Part shown: positions 1 to 5,646 of the stretch, one piece after another | Position numbering within the stretch: position 1 is the stretch's first letter | How the letters are laid out: each line of letters begins with the position of its first letter | DNA from: Gemmatimonadota bacterium | GTDB lineage: Bacteria; Gemmatimonadota; Gemmatimonadetes; Gemmatimonadales; GWC2-71-9 | Length of the DNA stretch: 8,503 bases | Direction: 5' to 3' | Assembly (NCBI GenBank): GCA_003220985.1 | Contig: QHTY01000078.1 | Location: 3,147 to 11,649 of the forward strand | Made by a program: the position numbers and the translations under genes | The notes under the pieces: model-generated | What the model saw: the letters and a program-made list of their open reading frames with translations, nothing else | What the model was told of the DNA's origin: nothing | The model's database searches: none

Positions 1-467
1 AGATCGCTCGTCGCCAGGGCGTTGTAGAATGCCTGCTTGGTTTGCAGCGTGACCTGGAACAGCTGATTGCTGACGCCGGCTGCGGCCGCGTTTTGCGCCG
101 CGTGCGAGGAGCGGACATCCGCGAGTCGCCGGAAACCATCGAACAGCTCGAGATTCGCCGATAGGCCGCCGTTGAACGACGTGCTCGCCGGCGCCGTGAC
201 GATCTGACCGGTGGTCGAGTTGAAGCGGGTTCCACCGTTGCGCTGCGACGAACCATTCGTTGATATCGTCGGCAGGTACGAGCCAATGCTCGCTCGCATC
301 GACGCACTGGCGTTGCTCTGGTCGCCGCGCGCCTGCACCATCGCCGGCTGCACCTGCAATGCGCGCTGCACGGCCTCCTGGAGCGTGACCTCGGCGATTT
401 GCTGCGCCGCGGCGGGCGCGGCGAGCAGCGTGCCAAGCAGAGTCCCCACCACCAAGTCACGCCGCAT
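1..467 (-). CDS. TolC-family outer-membrane efflux protein, N-terminal part
   Basis: This is the N-terminal 155 residues of a TolC/OEP-type outer-membrane channel; the rest lies beyond position 1. TolC proteins form the outer-membrane duct of tripartite efflux pumps or type I secretion systems. Residues 1-21 look like a Sec signal peptide, with two arginines, a hydrophobic core and a likely cut after APAAA before QQ. The mature part opens with VTLQEAVQRAL, the usual first-helix motif, then YLPTIS at 65-70. LELFDGFRR at 106-114 matches the family's strand-to-helix motif (W.LFDGGRR), and a helix ending QAFYNALA follows. The ATG at 467-465 shares its A with the TAA stop of the preceding gene (TAATG), so translation is probably coupled. 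A purine-rich GGAGG followed by a G run precedes it, inside the end of that gene. Adaptor and inner-membrane pump genes would be expected further downstream; they are not visible. Confidence 0.92.
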   Translation of the reverse strand, partial: MRRDLVVGTLLGTLLAAPAAAQQIAEVTLQEAVQRALQVQPAMVQARGDQSNASASMRASIGSYLPTISTNGSSQRNGGTRFNSTTGQIVTAPASTSFNGGLSANLELFDGFRRLADVRSSHAAQNAAAAGVSNQLFQVTLQTKQAFYNALATSD

Positions 468-880
468 TAGTGGCCCCCCCCTCCAACAGCTTTCCCTTTG
501 GTGGAGTCTTCCCGCTCCTTACGGTGATGCTCAGCCTGCTCGATCAGTTGCTGGTGACGTGCCCGCTGCTTGGGCGTGAGCTGGGCATCGATTTCCGTAC
601 GCATGCGCGCTTTGATGGAATCGAACCGCGGCCGGACCCTGGCCCACAGCGAATCGGTCTCGGGACTATGCCGTGCGATGATCGCGCGGACGGAGTCCCG
701 CTGCGCGGAGCTCAGATCCAGCTCCCGGCTCAGATAGCTGACGAGGGCATCGGGGCCCCTGCGCCGCGGGCCACGGTCGTCGCTCTCCGCGGCCTCGCGA
801 CCACCCCAGCCGGCAAGTCCACCCGCCACGAACACGGCGGCCAGTAGGCCCACGGCGGCGAGTTTCGATCTATTCAGCAT
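467..880 (-). CDS. Spy/CpxP/CnrX-like periplasmic protein (putative stress or metal sensor)
   Basis: A 137-residue small exported or membrane-anchored protein. Residues 7-25 form a hydrophobic segment without a lipobox cysteine, so it is either a cleaved signal peptide or a signal anchor as in CnrX. The rest is charged and helical. Two LTxxQ-type motifs are visible, LSSAQ at 56-60 and LTPKQ at 101-105; these are the hallmark of the Spy/CpxP/ZraP/CnrX group of periplasmic chaperones and metal sensors. Histidines at 71, 109, 118 and 119 could bind metal, but the full CnrX ligand set cannot be confirmed by eye. The tail is glycine-rich (GGGGH) and coded partly by a run of eight Gs. It sits between an anti-sigma-like gene (17 bases upstream) and tolC (TAATG overlap). 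That context suggests it senses envelope damage or metal for the sigma/anti-sigma pair. The family call is good; the ligand is unknown. Confidence 0.82.
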   Translation of the reverse strand: MLNRSKLAAVGLLAAVFVAGGLAGWGGREAAESDDRGPRRRGPDALVSYLSRELDLSSAQRDSVRAIIARHSPETDSLWARVRPRFDSIKARMRTEIDAQLTPKQRARHQQLIEQAEHHRKEREDSTKGKAVGGGGH

Positions 881-890
881 GATTGCGTTT

Positions 891-896
891 TCCTCT
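891..896 (-). promoter_or_regulatory. Shine-Dalgarno for the Spy/CnrX-like gene
   Basis: AGAGGA on the minus strand lies 10 bases before the ATG at 880-878, in the short gap just after the TAG stop (901-899) of the anti-sigma gene. It supports the 880 start. Confidence 0.7.
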
Positions 897-898
897 GT

Positions 899-1264
899 CT
901 AACGTTGCTCGACCAGTGACGCAAACACGACACTGGCATCGGGCGGATCGGGTGCCGTAACGAGCGCCGCAAGACCTTGTCCTTCCATCGGCGCGAGCGC
1001 GGTATCGAACGAGGCCGGCGCCGGCGTCAGGATCGCGCGGCCCAAGAGGAAACCGGCGATGAGCGCGGCGGCCGCGGCGGCGATACCGGGCCGGAACCAC
1101 GACGCCAGCACATCCAGCGTCGGGACCGTCCCGCGATCGAGCGCATGGTCGTACTGCGCCATGACCCGGGCGACGAACGCCGCGTGATCACCCCTCGGTT
1201 CCAGCGCGCTCCGCAATGCGGCTGCGAGCTCGGGATCTCGGAAATCCGACGACATGTCTTTCAT
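899..1264 (-). CDS. Putative anti-sigma factor, single-pass membrane protein
   Basis: A 121-residue protein with about 58 N-terminal residues, one strong transmembrane segment (about 60-78, alanine-rich and ending in GFLLG) and a periplasmic tail of roughly 43 residues. I see no HC2-type zinc-finger motif (H-x3-C-x2-C), so it differs from the common ZAS anti-sigma factors and is closer in layout to short proteins such as CnrY. The function is inferred mainly from position: its ATG (1264-1262) overlaps the sigma factor's TGA (1263-1261) as ATGA, and a periplasmic sensor-like gene follows. The N-terminal helical part, with PELAAALRSAL and FVARVMAQYDHAL, would bind the sigma factor in the cytoplasm. 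A strong AAGGAG ribosome site precedes the start; the Met at residue 4 is a less likely start. The sequence family itself is not recognised with certainty. Confidence 0.75.
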   Translation of the reverse strand: MKDMSSDFRDPELAAALRSALEPRGDHAAFVARVMAQYDHALDRGTVPTLDVLASWFRPGIAAAAAALIAGFLLGRAILTPAPASFDTALAPMEGQGLAALVTAPDPPDASVVFASLVEQR

Positions 1265-1866
1265 CGTACCTGCTCCTTCCAGTCCGCCAGCAGCGTGCGC
1301 AGACGGCGCCGCCCGTGAAACACTTCCGATCGCACCGTCCCTTCGGGGATTCCGAGGATCCGGGCGATCTCAGCATGGGAATAACCCTCGACATCGAACA
1401 AGACCACCGCGGTGCGGCGCCGCTCCGGCAGCTCCTGGAGGGCAGAGCGCAACCGCTCGCCCAGCTCGCTCTGGACCGCGACCGCATCGGGTCGTGGACC
1501 ACCGCCGACCAGCGACGGATCGAGCGGTTCGGATCGCCGGACGTTGCGCCGCCGGCGTCGATCGGTGGCGGCGTTCGCGACGATCCGCATCAACCAGGGC
1601 CCAAATGGCCGGCGGGCATCGTACTGCCCGAGCTTCACCAGGGCGGAGAGAAACCCGTCCTGCGCCGCATCATCCGCATCGTCGGGATCGCCTAACACCG
1701 CCCGGGCGACGCGCCGCGCCTGTCCGGCATAGCGGTCGACGAGAACCCCAAACGCGGCGCTGTCGCCTGCGACCGTCCTGGCGACCAGCGCCGCGTCGTC
1801 TTCACTGCCCATACGCGCAGGGCTGGCAGGAGGTTGAACGGGGGGCTCCGGCGCCTCAGCGGACAT
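1261..1866 (-). CDS. ECF-type RNA polymerase sigma factor
   Basis: A 201-residue ECF (extracytoplasmic function) sigma-70 factor with only regions 2 and 4. Region 2 spans about residues 24-107: DDAAQDGFLSAL (67-76) is the core-binding 2.2 helix, and FGPWLMRIVANAATDRRRR (88-106) covers 2.3/2.4, which melts and reads the -10 element. A Pro/Gly-rich linker follows. Region 4 (about 146-193) has LPERRRTAVVLFDVEGYSHAEIA and IPEGTVRSEVFHGRRRL, a helix-turn-helix for the -35 element. I chose the ATG at 1866-1864, which overlaps the PLD stop by 11 bases and has GAGAG just upstream. The ATG at 1812 would still keep region 2 but lacks a ribosome site, and the open frame back to 2037 has non-conserved low-complexity sequence. 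Its TGA overlaps the anti-sigma ATG, so the two are made together. The regulon is unknown; control of the tolC module is an inference. Confidence 0.92.
   Translation of the reverse strand: MSAEAPEPPVQPPASPARMGSEDDAALVARTVAGDSAAFGVLVDRYAGQARRVARAVLGDPDDADDAAQDGFLSALVKLGQYDARRPFGPWLMRIVANAATDRRRRRNVRRSEPLDPSLVGGGPRPDAVAVQSELGERLRSALQELPERRRTAVVLFDVEGYSHAEIARILGIPEGTVRSEVFHGRRRLRTLLADWKEQVR
1273..1278 (-). promoter_or_regulatory. Shine-Dalgarno for the anti-sigma gene
   Basis: A perfect AAGGAG on the minus strand, 8 bases before the ATG at 1264, inside the end of the sigma gene. It fixes the anti-sigma start at 1264 and suggests strong translation of the inhibitor relative to the sigma factor. 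Confidence 0.8.
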
Positions 1867-3269
1867 CGCTCTCACGCCGGCGGCGCCGCCGGGCGACGGC
1901 GACGCCGGCGAGCCAGAGAGATGAGGCCAGCGCACCCACCGCCAGGGCGGTGCTGGCGACGACGGGGAACAGGATGAGCATGACGCCGGCGACGAGGAAA
2001 AACGCCGCCGCGATGCCCGCGAGCATGCGTCGCGCACCCCCGGCGACCCTCATGAGCGCGACAACGACCACAGCCCGGCGCTCGCGCAGGGATCGCTTGT
2101 GTCTTGGAACGGGGGTGGGCCGGGGCAAACGGGGGTGACGTGGCGGTTCCGAGGGCACCCCCGCCTGGGCGGGTTGGGGCACGGCGACGGTATCAACCAG
2201 TCGGGGCGGGAGCGGCAGCCGGCGCCGCGCCATCAACACGATCTCGCGACTCTGCGCCATGTCGTGCAGAAATTGCGTGGCGAGAGTTGCCGTCAAGACG
2301 TCATGCTCGGCGACGAGGTCGAGCTCGTAATTGCCGAACAGGCTGGAGACGTTGAGGTTGCTCGAGCCCACCCGCGCCCACTCGTGGTCGCCCACGAACG
2401 TCTTCGCGTGCAGCATCGGGCCGCGATACTCGAAGATGCGTGCGCCGGCGTGGAGCAGCTCGCGATATCCCGCCCGCGTGAAACTGCGGACGACGGGAAG
2501 GTCGGACGTCCCGGGTAGCATGAGCCGTACATCCACGCCGCTGCGCGCCGCGTCGACGAATGCGGCATAGAGCGGCGGTGGCGCGACCATGTACGCGTCC
2601 GTGATCCAGAGCCGCTCCGTCACCGCCGCGGCGAGGAGCTGGACCGCGCGATAGATGCGCGATTGTCCCGGAAATCCCTCCACGACGCGCACCGCCGTCG
2701 GCCCGCATTCTTCCGGCGCCGGAGTCGTTTCGTTCTCGGGCAGGGGACGCCCGGCGCGCGCCCACATGCGGCTGAACCCCGCGTCGAGTGCCGCGACCGC
2801 GGGGCCGCACACCTTGACCATCGTATCGCGCCAGCTGGGTCTCCCGTCCGCCGGATCGCCCGCCCACTCGTTGCCGATGCACAGACCGCCCGCCATTGCC
2901 TGCTCGCCGTCGACGACGAGGAGCTTGCGGTGATCGCGGGAGAACGCTTCGGTCGGACGGCTGGTCCAGATCGGCCGGAAGGGACGGACATCCACGCCGT
3001 TGGTGCGCAGCTCCCCACCCGAACGCATCGTACAGCACGCGCACGCGCACACCCGCGCGCGCGCGCAGCGCCCAAGCGGCAGCGAAGCGGCGGCCCGTGT
3101 CGTCGTCGTGGATGATGTAATTCTCGAAATGCACGGTGCGCTGGGCGCTCGCGATCATCTCGAGCATGGCGTCGAGCGCGTCGCTGCTGATCGCCATGTG
3201 CCGCACGAGGTTGCCCGGGATCGGCCGCGCGCCGGTCGCGCGATCGAGCGCCCGCGAAAACGGATTCAC
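1856..3269 (-). pseudogene. Phospholipase D/cardiolipin synthase-like gene, disrupted reading frame
   Basis: Two frames together encode a two-HKD PLD-superfamily protein of about 470 residues. The first frame runs from a GTG at 3269-3267, overlapping the HD gene's TGA as GTGA. It gives a cardiolipin synthase-like N-terminus (SRALDRATGARPIPGN, then TVHFENYIIHDDDTG) up to LYDAFG near 3018. The second frame then resumes with GELRTNGVDVRPF and carries HKD motif 1, HRKLLVVDG (near 2932), and motif 2, HAKTFVGD (near 2410) with GSSNLN. The span is 1414 bases, one more than a multiple of three. Compared with ClsB-type proteins from memory, about 8 residues also seem missing between LYDAFG and GELR, so a deletion of 3n+2 bases fits better than a single-base error. 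The C-terminus is unusual: a proline-rich linker, two hydrophobic segments (composite residues about 417-437 and 439-459) and a tail of six arginines. The second frame alone is open from 3052 to 1856, with an ATG at 3028. Product and activity are therefore uncertain. Confidence 0.82.
3035..3067. repeat. Alternating purine-pyrimidine GC tract
   Basis: Bases 3035-3052 alternate G/C and A/C, and 3054-3067 is almost pure alternating CG, with one short break between them. It codes for part of the PLD N-terminal domain (RAGVRVRV). Such tracts can adopt Z-DNA and are prone to slippage; the frame change of the PLD gene lies about 15 bases away. Confidence 0.6.
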
Positions 3270-3838
3270 CCGCCGAGGCCCAACGACGGTTCCACGGGCC
3301 GCAGGGCCTGAATGCAGAACGCGATGTGGTCGTCGAGCGGCACGCCGAGCTCCTCGGCGCCCTGCCGTACCTCGTCGCGGTTCACGCCGCGCGCGAACGC
3401 CTTGTCCTTGAGCTTTTTCTTCACCGACGCGACCTCGAGGTCCTGGAAGCTCTTGGACGGGCGGACCAGCGCGCACGCGACGAGAAAACCGCACAGCTCG
3501 TCGACGGCAAAGAGGGTCTTGGCCATCTGCGAATCACGCGGGACGCCCGAATAGGTCGCATGCCCCAAGACGGCGCGCAGCAGGGGCTCGGCAACCCCTT
3601 TGGAGCGCAGGAGGTTCACGCCCCAGGCGGGATGCCCTTCCGTGGGCGAGTGCTCGGCGTTGGGGAGTTTTTCGTAATCAAAGTCGTGCAGCAGGCCCAC
3701 GAGGCCCCACGGCTCGGGGTCTTCGCCGAACTTGGCGGCGTAGGCGCGCATCGCGGCCTCGACCGCCAGCATGTGCTGGCGCAGCGAAGGCGATTGCGTG
3801 TGCTCCTGCATCAGGGCCAGGGCTTCGTCACGATTCAT
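3266..3838 (-). CDS. HD-superfamily hydrolase (COG2316-like)
   Basis: A 190-residue cytoplasmic protein of the predicted HD hydrolase group COG2316. HD-domain proteins are metal-dependent phosphohydrolases, often acting on nucleotides; the substrate of this subgroup is not established as far as I know. The metal-binding set is visible: His22 in LRQHMLAVEAAM, the His51-Asp52 pair in GLLHDFDYE, His69 and His93 in between, and Asp113 in LFAVDELCGF. The family-typical stretch ALVRPSKSFQDLEVASVKKK and then KDKAFARGVNRDEV follows. I chose the ATG at 3838-3836: it overlaps the asparagine synthase TGA as ATGA, has GGGGAG ten bases upstream, and begins MNRDEALALMQEH like other members. An open frame continues 18 codons further upstream but is not conserved in style. 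Its TGA overlaps the GTG of the PLD gene. The tail after PVEPSLGLGG is short. Family call firm, role unknown. Confidence 0.88.
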   Translation of the reverse strand: MNRDEALALMQEHTQSPSLRQHMLAVEAAMRAYAAKFGEDPEPWGLVGLLHDFDYEKLPNAEHSPTEGHPAWGVNLLRSKGVAEPLLRAVLGHATYSGVPRDSQMAKTLFAVDELCGFLVACALVRPSKSFQDLEVASVKKKLKDKAFARGVNRDEVRQGAEELGVPLDDHIAFCIQALRPVEPSLGLGG

Positions 3839-5646
3839 GACAGGTCGACTCCCCACCGCTCGCTCCAGAGCGCGAGCATCAGTTGCGGCCACAAGCGCCG
3901 CGCATGATTGCGGCGGCCCGTCCGGTGCTCGGCGAGGAGTGGCGTATCGAGCAACCGGTCGGCCAGGGGCGCGAGGCTGGTGTTGAGCCAGCGAGCCACG
4001 GGCACCGACAGGCCACGCTTGCGGCGGTTGATGACTTCCCTGGGGACGAGTCCGCGCGCTGCTTCCTTTAATATCGCTTTGGTGCTGAGGCCCCGCACCT
4101 TGGAACGCGCCGGTCCCGGCAGCACCAGCTCCATCACTTCGCGATCCAGATACGGCGCGCGCGCTTCGACGGACGCGAGCATCGTGGCGCGATCGACCTT
4201 GACAAGCAGATCATCGGGCAGATAGGTCAGAAAATCGAACCACATGACGCGATTCAATGGGTCGTCATGGGGAAAGTGATCGAGTTTGGCGGCCAGCTCT
4301 CTGATGACGCCGTCGTCGATCTTCATCGCCCCCAGCCAGGTGAGATGCCGCTCGAGCCACGGCAGCTCCGTCGCCGCCAGGAACTGCTTGAGCATGTACT
4401 CGACCGTCATCTTGCCGGTCGATGACGGCCACCGGTCCATGATCCAGCGCGCGCCGCCGCGCAGCGGTCGGGGCAGGCGGAGCCAACGCGCCGCGAATTT
4501 GTGACCAAGATAGGTGGGGTAGCCGCCGAACAGCTCATCGGCGCCCTCGCCGGAGAGAATCACCTTGACGCGCTCCCGCGCCGCTTCCGCCAGCAGCCAC
4601 GTCGGGAGCACGGCGGGGTCGCCCAGCGGCTCCGCGAGCGAGCGCGATACCACCTCCAGTGCGCGGCCCAGCGACTCGTCGTCCGCGGTCACGACGTGAT
4701 GGACACTGGCGATCTGGTGTGTGACGGCCTCGGCGTACGCGCTTTCATCGTAACCGGGCTCGGTGAAGCGGATGGCGTAGGTGTGGATCCGCTCGCCTCC
4801 GCCGGGGATCGCGCGCGCGGCCGCGGCCACGAGCAGCGACGAGTCGAGGCCACCGCTCGTGAACACGCCCAGGGGGACATCCGACATCAGCTCGCGCTCC
4901 ACGGCCCGCAGCAGCGTCTCGCGCAGCTCGGCGGTGTGGCCGGACGACAACGTCGCCGGCCGGCTGGCCGCCTCCGCCGCGCTCCAATAGCTGCGGATCT
5001 CGATGCGGTCGCCGGCCGCAATCAGCAGGGAAGCCGGCGGCAGTTTGTGAATGCCGTCGAACATCGTGTGCGGCGCGGGGACGTAGCCCAGGGCGTGGTA
5101 GAGCGACAGCGCCTTCCGGTTGAGCCGGCGGGCCTGGTCGGGGAACTCGAGCAGCGCCTGGATTTCCGAGGCGAAGCGTAGCTCGCCATCGACGTCGGTC
5201 CAGAACAGCGGCTTCTCTCCCGCCCGATCGCGCGCGAGCACCAGGCGCCGGCGCGCATCATCCCAGATGGCCAGTCCGAACATTCCCTCGAGTCGCGATA
5301 CCGCATCCGGCCCAAAACGCTCATAGAAGGGAACGATTGTCTCGATGTCACCGAGCGAGCGGAATGGATAGCGCCATGTGCCCGCTTCGTGGCGCAACGC
5401 GGGGGCGTTGTAGATCTCGCCATTGCAGACCATCCAGATCGTGCCGTCCGGACTCTGGAAGGGCTGATCGCCGGTCGTGAGATCCATGATCGCCAGCCGG
5501 CGCGCGCCCATTCGCGCGCGCTCGTGTCCGACGATGCATTCGCCGTCCGGACCGCGATGGCGCAGCGCCGCCGCCATCCGGGGGATCGCTTCGGGATGAC
5601 GCAGCGGCGCGTCGTGGCGGGCTATCGCGCCGAAGATGCCGCACAT
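3835..5646 (-). CDS. asnB: Asparagine synthase, glutamine-hydrolysing (AsnB type)
   Basis: A 603-residue two-domain glutamine amidotransferase, close to the usual length of the family. The N-terminal Ntn-hydrolase domain starts MCGIFGA, so Cys2 is the nucleophile after Met removal. RHRGPD (29-34) and NGEIYN (75-80) form the glutaminase pocket. The C-terminal ATP-pyrophosphatase domain has the PP-loop SGGLDSS (264-270), SGEGADELFGGY (365-376) and the PYLD segment (498-501). The expected reaction is aspartate (or another carboxylate) plus glutamine plus ATP to the amide. The Cys2 requirement fixes the ATG at 5646-5644 even though no clear ribosome site precedes it and the start lies 25 bases inside the preceding glycosyltransferase gene; the in-frame ATG at 5781 is rejected. 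Its stop is coupled to the HD gene. Paralogues of AsnB in surface-glycan clusters often amidate sugar or peptide carboxylates, so a substrate other than free aspartate is possible here, given the glycosyltransferase neighbour. Confidence 0.93.
   Translation of the reverse strand: MCGIFGAIARHDAPLRHPEAIPRMAAALRHRGPDGECIVGHERARMGARRLAIMDLTTGDQPFQSPDGTIWMVCNGEIYNAPALRHEAGTWRYPFRSLGDIETIVPFYERFGPDAVSRLEGMFGLAIWDDARRRLVLARDRAGEKPLFWTDVDGELRFASEIQALLEFPDQARRLNRKALSLYHALGYVPAPHTMFDGIHKLPPASLLIAAGDRIEIRSYWSAAEAASRPATLSSGHTAELRETLLRAVERELMSDVPLGVFTSGGLDSSLLVAAAARAIPGGGERIHTYAIRFTEPGYDESAYAEAVTHQIASVHHVVTADDESLGRALEVVSRSLAEPLGDPAVLPTWLLAEAARERVKVILSGEGADELFGGYPTYLGHKFAARWLRLPRPLRGGARWIMDRWPSSTGKMTVEYMLKQFLAATELPWLERHLTWLGAMKIDDGVIRELAAKLDHFPHDDPLNRVMWFDFLTYLPDDLLVKVDRATMLASVEARAPYLDREVMELVLPGPARSKVRGLSTKAILKEAARGLVPREVINRRKRGLSVPVARWLNTSLAPLADRLLDTPLLAEHRTGRRNHARRLWPQLMLALWSERWGVDLS

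Noticed and set aside
211..579. Plus-strand open frame of 122 codons
   Set aside because: Overlaps the TolC signal peptide and the Spy-like gene on the other strand, with no domain or ribosome site to support it.
1867..2037. Extended start for the sigma factor at 2037
   Set aside because: The extra 57 residues are low-complexity Ser/Pro/Arg sequence lying wholly inside the PLD gene, unlike any ECF N-terminus.
1254..2138. Long plus-strand open frame of 294 codons
   Set aside because: It is antisense to the sigma gene and the end of the PLD gene, very rich in Arg, Pro and Ala with no recognisable domain: a GC-driven shadow.
3270..3494. Upstream extension of the PLD first frame to 3494
   Set aside because: The additional 75 codons are antisense-like Arg-rich sequence inside the HD gene; the conserved N-terminus begins at the GTG at 3269.
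4501..5181. Plus-strand open frame of 226 codons
   Set aside because: Antisense to the PP-loop domain of the asparagine synthase; composition is that of a shadow frame.
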